Positions 41,621-49,646 of a stretch of 54,647 nucleotides of DNA are shown here, in pieces. The stretch's first letter is position 1; every line of letters starts with the position of its first letter. Source of the stretch: Acidobacteriota bacterium (GTDB lineage: Bacteria > Acidobacteriota > Vicinamibacteria > Marinacidobacterales > SMYC01); NCBI GenBank assembly GCA_004356105.1, contig SMYC01000136.1, positions 1 to 54,647 of the forward strand. Direction: 5' to 3'. The position numbers and the translations under genes are program-made. Below the pieces are notes generated by a model that had not been told where the DNA came from, made no database searches, and was given only the letters and a program-made list of their open reading frames with translations.

Positions 41621-42765
41621 TGACGCGCTTGCTCGTACTGGCTATCGGCCTAGGCGGGTGTTTCGGCTGTTTGACGGGCGGGGCACCGATCGAGGCCGTC
41701 GCGGGCCGCTACGTTGAGCTCGCGTGGGCCCTCGACGCGCACGACCCTGGGTATGTCGATGCCTATCTCGCCGCCACGCGTCCCGAGCCTGTACCCCTAC
41801 GGCTCGAAGAAATCGAGGAGGATGCGATCCTCCTTTTGGGCAAGCTCGACGGGATGTCCGCATCGCCGCGCGCGCGCTTTTTGAGAGGGCAGCTCACGGC
41901 GCTTCATGCGCGCACGCGCCTCGTGAGAGGCGCGTCGCTTTCTTTCTCCTTCGAAGACGAGCTCAAAGCTTTGTATGGCGTCACTTTGCCTCCGCTCGAG
42001 GAGCCGGAGGTTCAGGCCATACACGCGCGGTTGGACGAGCTCCTACCAGGAGACATGAGCCTTCTCGCGCGCTACACGGCCTATCAAAGGCGAACGGTTG
42101 TGGCCCTTGATGCAGGACAGCTCGACGAGCTCGTGACGACGGCTCTCGACACATGCCGGCAACGTACGCTTCAACACGTGAAGCTCCCCGCGGGCGAGAG
42201 CGTGGACGTGGAATATGTGCGCGGCAAACCCTGGGCGGCCTATCACGTCTACCGCGGCGCGTTCTCGAGCGTGGTGCAGATCAACCGGGATGTGGCGTGG
42301 ACGCCGCGTGGTGTTTTGGAGTCGGTGTGTCACGAAAGCTATCCGGGGCACCATACGTTGACCGTGCTGGCCGAAACGGAGCTCGTGCGACGACGGGGCT
42401 TGAAGGAGTTCTCCGTCCAGACGCTTCATAGTCCGTATGGGTGGCGCCTCGAGGCGCTCGCGAGCCAAGGCGCTGCGCTCGCGCTCGAAGACGGCGAACG
42501 CAACGAGATCGATCGACTGGCTCGGGGCCTGCGCAGAATCGCTTTCGACGGAGCGCGGCGCTATCTCGAAAGACGCTTAGACCGCGTGGGCACTGTCCTT
42601 TGGCTCGAGAAGTACGCGCTCATGCGCGACGCTTGGGGATTCCTGCGTTTCGTCGATCGCTATCGCGGTTACGTGATGGCCTACGCGACGCGCACATGGA
42701 GCGAAGCCGACGATCCATGGAAAAGGTGGGGTGAGCTTGCGAGCGGCGCCGATGAAATTTCTTAG
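41620..42765 (+). CDS. DUF885-like zinc-peptidase lipoprotein (381 aa)
   Basis: A lipoprotein-type start (GLGGCFGC, cysteines at 14 and 17) leads into an alpha-helical protein with CHESYPGHHTL (His238, Glu239, His244, His245). This matches the HExxPGHH zinc motif of DUF885 family proteins, and EKYALMRDAWGFLRFVDRYRG is in the conserved C-terminal part. It is shorter than usual DUF885 members (about 550-600 residues). Peptidase activity is likely but unproven. It overlaps the next gene by 14 bases. Confidence 0.8.
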   Translation: MTRLLVLAIGLGGCFGCLTGGAPIEAVAGRYVELAWALDAHDPGYVDAYLAATRPEPVPLRLEEIEEDAILLLGKLDGMSASPRARFLRGQLTALHARTRLVRGASLSFSFEDELKALYGVTLPPLEEPEVQAIHARLDELLPGDMSLLARYTAYQRRTVVALDAGQLDELVTTALDTCRQRTLQHVKLPAGESVDVEYVRGKPWAAYHVYRGAFSSVVQINRDVAWTPRGVLESVCHESYPGHHTLTVLAETELVRRRGLKEFSVQTLHSPYGWRLEALASQGAALALEDGERNEIDRLARGLRRIAFDGARRYLERRLDRVGTVLWLEKYALMRDAWGFLRFVDRYRGYVMAYATRTWSEADDPWKRWGELASGADEIS

Positions 42766-43237
42766 CCTTAGAGCCGTTCCTTTCGCGGTGTTGCTGCTTG
42801 GCTCCGGTTGCGCGGAAGAGGCTCCCCCTGTGCCCGTCGAGGGCGTACCCTCGATGGCCCCGGTGGCTCACGGCGACCACAACCCCAAACATGACGGCAC
42901 GGTGTGGATGAACGGGGACCTTCACTTCGAGGTCGTGCTGAACGCGTCAGGGGAGCACCACGTCTATTTCAGCGACGCCTACCGCATGGAGCTCCCCGCG
43001 GCTGTCGCGACAAAGGTTACGATCGAGATCCTGCGGACAGAAGGAGACCCCGAACCGCTCGCGCTTGCCATCGACGAGTTCGGTGAAAGCTGGACGGCGA
43101 CAGGCCGCGCCGTCGAGGACTCGGATGCTCGCGCCGTCGTATCGTTCGTTCACGAAGGAGAGCCCTACGAGATCGATCTGCCCTTCGTCGCCGAGCCGAT
43201 GGACCTGAACGCAGCCGACCCACACACGAACCCTTAG
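42752..43237 (+). CDS. Small lipoprotein with HGDHNPKH motif (161 aa)
   Basis: The ATG at 42752 starts a lipobox LLGSGC. The beta domain opens VAHGDHNPKHDGTVWMNGD, followed by FEVVLNASGEHHVYFSDAYRMELP, and aligns by eye with the central domain of the heavy-metal-binding protein at 29872-30897, which has HGDHNPKHGG. Three histidines plus Asp make metal binding plausible. I do not know a named family for this domain. It is translationally coupled to the DUF885-like gene. Confidence 0.75.
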   Translation: MKFLSLRAVPFAVLLLGSGCAEEAPPVPVEGVPSMAPVAHGDHNPKHDGTVWMNGDLHFEVVLNASGEHHVYFSDAYRMELPAAVATKVTIEILRTEGDPEPLALAIDEFGESWTATGRAVEDSDARAVVSFVHEGEPYEIDLPFVAEPMDLNAADPHTNP

Positions 43238-43281
43238 GGTTGTTACGTAAATGCATAATTGCAAGCGGACTCGTTATGTCG

Positions 43282-44643
43282 CTATTCGTAGCGCAGCGCT
43301 TCGATCGGGTCGAGACGGGCCGCCCGCATCGCCGGGTAATAGCCGAAGATGACCCCAACGGCGAAGGCGAGGCCGAAGGCCAGCGCCACCGCTTGGGCCG
43401 AGATATAGGTCGGCCACCCGAGAAACTGCGTTACCGCTCCCGCGGAGGCGAAGCCGAGTCCAATTCCTATCAAACCTCCCGCGAGGCTCAGCAGAATCGC
43501 TTCCAACAGAAACTGCGACAACACATCCCGTCGGCGCGCGCCCACCGACATGCGAAGGCCGACCTCCATCGTGCGCTCGGTCACGGCTAGGAGCATGATG
43601 TTCATGATGCCGATCCCGCCGACAACGAGCGACACGCCGGCGATGCCCGCGAGCAGGAGCGTCATCGTTTGGTTCGCGCTCTCGAGGGTATTGACCATCT
43701 CCTCGGACGTGACTTCATCGAGACGCGGCATGCTTGCGAGCGCGAACACCGCGGCTGTCGTGTAGAGTCCCTGGGTCAATGCTTTCGAAGCTTGGCTGCG
43801 CACGGTGAAATCGTCGGGGACGCCGTCCGCGAGCGTCATCGCGAAGTCACCCGTGGCTTCCGGGAAGTTCTCCGCCGCGTCGGGGTTGTCGAGGCCGTGG
43901 CGCTCCCGCAAGAGAGCGCGCACTTCCTCGGCGATCGCCGAAGTGTCTCCGGCGTGGTCCGCCGCGATCGCGATTCCGTGCAAATATTCGATCCCGAGCG
44001 CGCGTTGCAAGAAGGAATGCGGCACGAACACGCTGTCTCGATGTGCCGCGGCATCGCTCGTATCCACGACCCCGATCACTTTGGCGCTCTCGCCGATAAT
44101 CGTGATCATCCGCCCCAGCGGCTCCTCGGTCGTTTCGAAGAGCTCGTCTCGGACGCTGCGGCTCAACACGGCGACGTTGTCCTCACCGCTAAGGTCGTGG
44201 GCTTCCAGAAATCGCCCCGCGATAGACTCGAGCTCGTAGACGCTCGCAAGCTCGGGACCGCACCCGATAAGGGGCGCGAAATGACTCCGCGCGCCGAATG
44301 TTATGGACGCGCGGTCGTCGACCTCGGGCGTGAGATAGGCCACGCTCGCGAGCTCCGCCAGCGCTGAGGCGTCCTCGAGCGTGAGTGTTGTGGCTTTTCC
44401 GTAGCCAGAGCGAATATTGACGGCGTCGCCGCCACGCGTGTAGTTGCCCGCGCGGACGAAAACGAGATTCGTTCCCGCCGAGCTCACATCGTCGGTGACG
44501 CTCTCTCTCGCGCCGCCGCCGAGTGCCACCATCGTAAGCACCGCCGCGACGCCGATGATGAGCCCGACCATGGCGAGCGCGCTTCGCAACAAATTGCGAC
44601 CGAGCGCGACGAGGGATACCCAAAGGCCTATCGACAGTCTCAT
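43282..44643 (-). CDS. Second MacB/FtsX-type ABC transporter permease, no adjacent ATPase (453 aa)
   Basis: The layout matches the permease at 37717: LGRNLLRSALAMVGLIIGVAAVLT as TM1, a periplasmic domain, LVVGGIGIMNIMLLAVTERTMEVGLRMSVGAR, and a C-terminal ALRYE ending. It lacks the His-rich insert. No ATPase gene adjoins it, so it may share the one at 39175-39888 or use a distant partner. TAGAAT lies 9 bases before the ATG with no ribosome-binding site. Confidence 0.9.
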   Translation of the reverse strand: MRLSIGLWVSLVALGRNLLRSALAMVGLIIGVAAVLTMVALGGGARESVTDDVSSAGTNLVFVRAGNYTRGGDAVNIRSGYGKATTLTLEDASALAELASVAYLTPEVDDRASITFGARSHFAPLIGCGPELASVYELESIAGRFLEAHDLSGEDNVAVLSRSVRDELFETTEEPLGRMITIIGESAKVIGVVDTSDAAAHRDSVFVPHSFLQRALGIEYLHGIAIAADHAGDTSAIAEEVRALLRERHGLDNPDAAENFPEATGDFAMTLADGVPDDFTVRSQASKALTQGLYTTAAVFALASMPRLDEVTSEEMVNTLESANQTMTLLLAGIAGVSLVVGGIGIMNIMLLAVTERTMEVGLRMSVGARRRDVLSQFLLEAILLSLAGGLIGIGLGFASAGAVTQFLGWPTYISAQAVALAFGLAFAVGVIFGYYPAMRAARLDPIEALRYE

Positions 44644-44652
44644 GCAGCGATC

Positions 44653-44658
44653 ATTCTA
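44653..44658 (-). promoter_or_regulatory. Candidate -10 (TAGAAT) of the second MacB permease gene
   Basis: On the minus strand TTAGAATGATCGCTGC directly precedes the ATG. It matches 13 of 16 bases with TTAGAATGAGCGCGTC in front of the heavy-metal-binding gene at 29872. Confidence 0.4.
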
Positions 44659-44735
44659 ATACGACGATGCTAGCGGCTGTGAATCGTTTCAAGTTATAGT
44701 CCGCGCGTTCGCCGGCAAAACGCGAGGAGGCTTCG

Positions 44736-45353
44736 TTGAAAAAGTCGTTCTTTATTTGCGCCGCTGCTCTCTTGTTCTCGAGCGCTGCCACGCGGGAGGC
44801 TCGGGCCGATAACGAGCTCACCTTCGTTCTCGGTGCAGGGTTCGGCGGAGACTTCAACGTCCTGACGGATCCCAATCTGGACCTCACGGCGGCGTTCCAG
44901 AACAGCCCGATTTACGGCATTCGCGTCGGCAAATATGGTTTTCCGTTTGGATTCGAGGGGAGCTTGACCTTCAACCCCTCTTCGGTCGTGGGCGCCGCCT
45001 TCAACCAGGAATTGGCGGCGAACCTTCTGTACGCCGAGGCCAACGTTCTGTTCATCGTTTTGCCGGGCCCGATCTCCCCATTCGTGACGGGTGGCATCGG
45101 CTTGCACTACGTCGATATCAATCTTGCGGACTTCCTGTCGCTCAGTAACGCGAAGTTCGGATGGAATTTCGGCGGGGGTATCAAGTTCAACATCAGCCGC
45201 CTCGTGCTGCGATTCGATGTGCGCGATCACGTGACGACATTCGGGCTCGACGACTTTGGGCTCGGGACCATCGGAAACCTCATCGGTCTCACGAACCCCG
45301 AGGCACGAGTGCATAACGTCGAGGCCTCTGTCAGCGTCGGCATCCGGTTCTAA
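44736..45353 (+). CDS. Outer-membrane beta-barrel protein (205 aa)
   Basis: TTG at 44736 is 5 bases after GAGGAGG. A signal peptide (KKSFFICAAALLFSSAATREARA) precedes alternating amphipathic beta strands, ending in the aromatic-terminal strand VSVGIRF expected by the BAM machinery. FVTGGIGLHYVDINL and KFGWNFGGGIKFNIS are typical hairpins of small OmpW/OmpA-like barrels with 8 strands. The ligand or role is unknown. The TATAGT at 44695-44700 is a possible -10. Confidence 0.8.
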   Translation: MKKSFFICAAALLFSSAATREARADNELTFVLGAGFGGDFNVLTDPNLDLTAAFQNSPIYGIRVGKYGFPFGFEGSLTFNPSSVVGAAFNQELAANLLYAEANVLFIVLPGPISPFVTGGIGLHYVDINLADFLSLSNAKFGWNFGGGIKFNISRLVLRFDVRDHVTTFGLDDFGLGTIGNLIGLTNPEARVHNVEASVSVGIRF

Positions 45354-45511
45354 CGGAGCGGGGGAGTTTTACCCTCATTTAGCGTGGTGCTTACGCCCCC
45401 GCTCGACGTCACAGCAAAAGCCGGCTGGATGGCTTAGCCTAGCTCCAACGTGGTCGAACGAAAAGCCCGGCGCCAATGTTGAAACGGACGTCGCTCCCCA
45501 ACCGTGTGGAG

Positions 45512-45572
45512 CCTCCCGCCACCCAACGGCGGGAGGGCCCCCGCCTTCGCCCGCCTTCGCCCTTCGGCGGGC
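45512..45572. terminator. GC-rich hairpin cluster between convergent genes
   Basis: CCTCCCGCC and GGCGGGAGG (45512-45536, 7-base loop) form one perfect 9-bp stem, and GCCCGCC with GGCGGGC (45549-45572) form another. Alternative pairings with a GCCCTCC at 45575-45581 are possible. They lie between the barrel gene and the DUF3500 gene, whose 3' ends face each other, and probably terminate both. Confidence 0.6.
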
Positions 45573-45588
45573 AGGCCCTCCTTCAGCT

Positions 45589-46635
45589 TCAATGGCCGGC
45601 AACTTCGGCGGGTTGATGGTGAGGGCTTTGGGCGTAGTGGTTGGATAGTAGGTCGACGTCGCCGAAGTCGGCTTCCAGGTTGCGCCATACAGTGTGGATG
45701 TGGTTTGCGTTGTTCTGGGTATTGTCGTACTCGATGAGAAATGTTGGGCCGTGGATACGGTAGTAGTGGGCGTCTCCTGGCTCGTTGCCGCCGGCCCAGG
45801 CGAAGTGAATGTTGTCGACGCCCGCCTCGCGAATCCGCTCGAGCGTTGACTCCGCGATTTCCTGGCGCATCCGCTGCGCGTAATGAGACACGAGCGCGAG
45901 CAGCGCTTCTTTCTGGGCGGGGTTCATGTCTGCGTGCGAAACGCCCGCGGGGGCTCCAAGTTTGACGCGGCGGTCCGTGGTGGTGGCGATGTCTCTCGGC
46001 GCTTCCGCCATGATGACGACGCTGTCCCGGTTCTCGAAAGATTTCAAGAGAGCGCGCCCCAAAACCTCCTCGCTCTCGAGAACGCGCATCCCTTTATTGG
46101 GGCCGTCGAGAACATTGGCGGGATTCGCGCCCCAAAAAGCTGGCGCCGCGGAGACGATGCGACCGTCGCGCAGAGTGAAGTTGAGCGACAGGTGGTGGCC
46201 TTCGAATCGCCAACCCCAATCTTCTGACTCCCCGGGCGTCCCGAAGATGGTGAAGAAATAGGCATCGGGATCCCGCCGAGGGTGTTTTTCGAGCTCGAAC
46301 AGTATTTGCTCGAGATACATGATGTCGAGCGCTTGGGACATGCCGCGGCGGCTGAGGCCGCTCGCAAGAAGCGAGAGGCCGACTTTTCGCTGGCCCGGCT
46401 CCATGTCTTTGTAGGACATGCCGAGACGCGCGCGCGGGATGTAGTGGAAGTTGTAGCGCTCTTCATCGGCGAACGGGATGGTGGCCGTTTTCTGCTGCTC
46501 GGCGTCGAGCGCGCCGAGAAGGCGTTTCGCGCTTGTGGCCATCTCGCTCGCGACGTCTTTGGCCGGCTGCGCCCAAACGACCGCGACAGCGAAGAGTCCG
46601 AACAGTGTTGCACGTAAAAAGACTTGCCTCGTCAT
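45589..46635 (-). CDS. DUF3500-family secreted protein (348 aa)
   Basis: A signal peptide (residues 1-22, ending VVWAQP) precedes a domain whose motifs fit DUF3500: FADEERYNFHYIPRARLG, WGWRFEGHHLSLNFTL and FLIEYDNTQNNANHIHTVWR, the last carrying two histidines near the C terminus. The biochemical role of the family is unknown; many conserved His, Glu and Asp residues would suit a metal site. AAGGAGGG precedes the ATG at 46635. Confidence 0.88.
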   Translation of the reverse strand: MTRQVFLRATLFGLFAVAVVWAQPAKDVASEMATSAKRLLGALDAEQQKTATIPFADEERYNFHYIPRARLGMSYKDMEPGQRKVGLSLLASGLSRRGMSQALDIMYLEQILFELEKHPRRDPDAYFFTIFGTPGESEDWGWRFEGHHLSLNFTLRDGRIVSAAPAFWGANPANVLDGPNKGMRVLESEEVLGRALLKSFENRDSVVIMAEAPRDIATTTDRRVKLGAPAGVSHADMNPAQKEALLALVSHYAQRMRQEIAESTLERIREAGVDNIHFAWAGGNEPGDAHYYRIHGPTFLIEYDNTQNNANHIHTVWRNLEADFGDVDLLSNHYAQSPHHQPAEVAGH

Positions 46636-46738
46636 GGCTTTTCACCCTCCTTTTCGAGAAGCTCACCATATAGCTTTGAGGCAACTGACGCAAGCTGCTG
46701 CATGTGAAGGGGTTATAAGGCCACGAAAATGTTTCTGC

Positions 46739-46744
46739 TATAAT
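46739..46744 (+). promoter_or_regulatory. Consensus -10 (TATAAT) of the bat operon
   Basis: TATAAT ends 10 bases before the moxR ATG. The expected transcription start leaves a leader of about four bases or less. No clear -35 is visible 17 bases upstream. Confidence 0.5.
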
Positions 46745-46754
46745 CGCAATCGTC

Positions 46755-47741
46755 ATGGAAACGGGAATTCAAGCGATCAACGAAGCGGTCAAGAAAGAAG
46801 CCGTCTTCGTCCAGACCTTGTTGACCGAGCTTCGCAAAGTTATCGTGGGCCAGAAGAACATGCTGGACGGCCTGCTAATCGGCCTTCTCAGCCGGGGCCA
46901 CGTTCTGCTCGAAGGCGTTCCCGGGCTTGCGAAAACGCTCGCCGTCCAAAGCCTCGCGGATGCGATCCACGTTCGGTTTCAGCGGATCCAGTTCACGCCA
47001 GATTTGTTGCCAGCGGACCTTGTCGGGACGCTCATCTACAACCAGAAGGAGGGCGTGTTCGTTCCGAAGAAGGGACCGATCTTCACGAACTTCCTGCTCG
47101 CGGACGAGATCAATCGAGCACCCGCAAAAGTGCAGAGCGCGCTTCTAGAGTCGATGCAGGAGCGTCAAATCACGATCGGCGATACCACCTACCCGCTCGA
47201 AGAGCCTTTTCTCGTCCTCGCGACACAAAATCCCATCGAGCAGGAGGGGACCTACCCGCTCCCTGAAGCGCAAGTCGACCGCTTCATGCTCAAGCTCAAG
47301 CTCGACTATCCCAACCGCAAAGAAGAGCGCGAGATCCTCGACCGCATGTCGACGTCGGACCAGCCGCGCGCCAGGAAAGTCGTTGACGCCGCCGACATCC
47401 TCAAAGCGCGCAAGGTCGTCGAGAATGTTTACATGGACGAGCGCGTCAAGGAGTACATCATCGAGATCGTCTTTGCGACCCGCAACCCGGACGAGCTCGG
47501 GCTCGATTTGGCGCCGCTCATCGAGTTCGGCGCTTCGCCAAGGGCGACGCTTTTTCTCGCGCAAGCGGCTCGCGCCCACGCGTTCATCCGTGCGCGCGGC
47601 TACGTGACGCCCGAGGATGTGAAGTCCGTGGGGCCGGACGTTTTGCGCCATCGCGTGATCCTTTCCTACGAGGCCGAAGCGGAGAACGTGAAGCCCGAGG
47701 AGATCATTCAGCGTATTTTCGACACCGTAGAAGTACCTTAG
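46755..47741 (+). CDS. moxR: MoxR-family AAA+ ATPase (328 aa)
   Basis: Walker A LEGVPGLAKTLAVQSLA, Walker B LLADEINRAPAKVQSALLE, and sensor 1 LATQNPIEQEGTYPLPEAQ followed by the arginine finger area DRF are intact. MoxR ATPases act as chaperones that ready VWA-domain proteins, here the BatA and BatB proteins encoded downstream. It starts the operon: the DUF58 gene follows by 9 bases. The ATG is adjacent to a consensus -10 with no ribosome-binding site. Confidence 0.95.
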   Translation: METGIQAINEAVKKEAVFVQTLLTELRKVIVGQKNMLDGLLIGLLSRGHVLLEGVPGLAKTLAVQSLADAIHVRFQRIQFTPDLLPADLVGTLIYNQKEGVFVPKKGPIFTNFLLADEINRAPAKVQSALLESMQERQITIGDTTYPLEEPFLVLATQNPIEQEGTYPLPEAQVDRFMLKLKLDYPNRKEEREILDRMSTSDQPRARKVVDAADILKARKVVENVYMDERVKEYIIEIVFATRNPDELGLDLAPLIEFGASPRATLFLAQAARAHAFIRARGYVTPEDVKSVGPDVLRHRVILSYEAEAENVKPEEIIQRIFDTVEVP

Positions 47742-47750
47742 CTGTTTCTC

Positions 47751-48632
47751 ATGCTTGCTCGCGAGGTTATCGAGAAGGTTCGGCATATCGAGATCAAGAC
47801 TCGGCGTTTGGTTACGGACGCGCTTGCCGGCGAGTATCACAGCATCTTCAAAGGGCGGGGCATGGAGTTCGCCGACGTGCGCGAGTATCAAATAGGGGAC
47901 GACATCCGGACCATCGACTGGAACGTCACGTCCCGTACGGGAAGTCTTCACGTCAAGAAATTTACGGAAGAGCGGGAGCTCACCGTCTTGCTCATGCTCG
48001 ATGTGAGCGGCTCCGCCGATTTCGGGACGCGGTCCCGGTTCAAACGTGAAGTCGCGGCTGAGATTGGTGCCCTGATCGCGTTTTCCGCCATCAAGAACAA
48101 CGATCGCGTCGGCGCCATCGTGTTTACGGACGAAGTCGAGATGTACATCCCGCCCCGCAAAGGCCGCAGCCACGTGCTCCGCGTCATCCGCGATCTACTC
48201 TTCTTCGAGCCAAAGGGGAAAGGGACCAACGTGGCCAAGGCGTGCGAGTACTTGAATCGCATTGCGCGCAAGCGTGCAGTGGTTTTCTTGCTCTCGGATT
48301 TTCTCGACTCGAAGTTCGAGAAGCCGCTACGCATCGCCGCGCAAAAACACGACGTGATTTCGATTTTCATCTCGGATCCGGGCGAGAGCAAAATTCCAAG
48401 CGTCGGCCTCGTCGAGCTCGAGGACGCCGAGACAGGACGCACGCTCTTGATCGATACCTCCGATCGCAAAGCTATGAAAGCCTATCGGGCTGGTTGCGAG
48501 GCGCGCCGGCGGAAACAACAGGACGAGCTGAAGAAAATGGGGATCGATCGCATCGACGTTGAGACCGATGTTCCCTATGACCGCCCACTCATGCGCTTTT
48601 TCGAGATGCGCGCGAGGCGTCTCAGACACTGA
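47751..48632 (+). CDS. DUF58 protein (293 aa)
   Basis: The protein contains the DUF58 signature DVREYQIGDDIRTIDWNVTSRTGSLHVKKFTEERELTVLLMLDVSGSADFG, followed by a VWA-like region (Rossmann strands, DRVGAIVFTDEVE). The MIDAS-like DVSGS suggests metal-dependent binding. DUF58 proteins almost always follow MoxR in this operon and are thought to connect MoxR with Bat proteins. It is followed by the 8-bp tandem repeats. Confidence 0.93.
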   Translation: MLAREVIEKVRHIEIKTRRLVTDALAGEYHSIFKGRGMEFADVREYQIGDDIRTIDWNVTSRTGSLHVKKFTEERELTVLLMLDVSGSADFGTRSRFKREVAAEIGALIAFSAIKNNDRVGAIVFTDEVEMYIPPRKGRSHVLRVIRDLLFFEPKGKGTNVAKACEYLNRIARKRAVVFLLSDFLDSKFEKPLRIAAQKHDVISIFISDPGESKIPSVGLVELEDAETGRTLLIDTSDRKAMKAYRAGCEARRRKQQDELKKMGIDRIDVETDVPYDRPLMRFFEMRARRLRH

Positions 48633-48679
48633 CACGACGACACGACGACACGACGACACGACGACACGATGACACGATG
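48632..48679 (+). repeat. 8-bp tandem repeat x6 up to the start codon of the batD-like gene
   Basis: Four perfect ACACGACG units and two ACACGATG units run from the DUF58 stop to the first ATG of the next gene; the last three bases of the sixth unit are that ATG. The unit is not a multiple of three, so unit gain or loss would shift spacing and frame of upstream start codons. No ribosome-binding site is visible. Confidence 0.95.
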
Positions 48680-49646
48680 ATGCGAGCGGCTAGTTGGTTC
48701 GTCATCGTTATCGGGGCTTCGGCCTGCGCGCCCGAGGAGGCGCCCGAGATCCCCGAAGGTCCCATCGAGTGGTCCGTCTCAGCCACGACCGATGTTTCGG
48801 AAGTGGAGGTTGGAGACGACGTGACCCTCATGCTCACCGTCACGCACCCCCCAGAAGGTAATTTCGTGCCGCCGCCAGAGACGCAGCTAGACCCGTTCTC
48901 GGTGATCGAGTACTGGCGTGAGGAAGTGTCCCCGGTCGAGACCCGGCTGCACTACCGTGTCGCCGCGTATCAGCTTCCTGCGGATCTCGAAGTGGGCGTT
49001 TTGGAGTTGAGCTACCAAGGCGACGATGGCGAGATAGGGACTCTCGAGACCGATCCGATCCCCATCCGGGTCGTGACATCTTTGACACCGGACGTTACCG
49101 ACATCCACGACATCAAGCAGCAGGCGGTCCTCAACGTCCCAAGGAATTGGAGCCTCCTGTGGTGGCTTCTAGCGGCGCTCCTTTTGGCGGCCATCGCCTA
49201 CATTATTTATAGAAAGTTTCGGAAAGAGCCGGACTCTGAGGCGGCTCAGGTCTGGGCTCCGCCTCTGCCGCGTCCGGATGTCGAAGCGGAAGCCGCGCTC
49301 GCACGCCTCGCGCAGAGAAAACTCATCGAGAATCACCGGCTCGAGCTCTTTTTCACGGAACTGACGGACATCATGAAGCGTTATGCTGGCAGACGCTTCG
49401 ACGTGCCTTACTTAGAGCGGACGACCGACGAGATCCTTTCTGATCTAAGGGACCAGCCGGTCAAAGGCCTCCGCGGCATCCTCGAGTCGGCGGATCTCGT
49501 GAAGTTCGAAAACGACGCCCGAACAGGACGAAGCGCGAAGCTCGTTCGACCTCGCGCGCGCTCTCGTCCGGACGACGAAGCCGGCGCCGCCCCCCTCGCT
49601 GTCTTCACCTTCATCGACAGACGAGCCCACGGAGGCGCCCGCATGA
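48677..49646 (+). CDS. BatD-like/DUF4381-type membrane lipoprotein, frameshifted near its 3' end
   Basis: A lipoprotein-like signal (VIGASACAPEE) leads to a periplasmic immunoglobulin-like domain (about 25-150), a membrane helix LLWWLLAALLLAAIAYIIY near 155-175, then a cytoplasmic helical domain. At TTCGAAAACG (49505-49514) the reading frame is broken. In the original frame the C terminus would continue KTTPEQDEARSSFDLARALV and end at TGA 49644-49646, which overlaps the batA ATG as ATGA. In the present frame the sequence becomes Arg-rich, loses its stop and runs directly into batA, making one 651-codon ORF. An assembly or sequencing error cannot be excluded. Confidence 0.85.
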
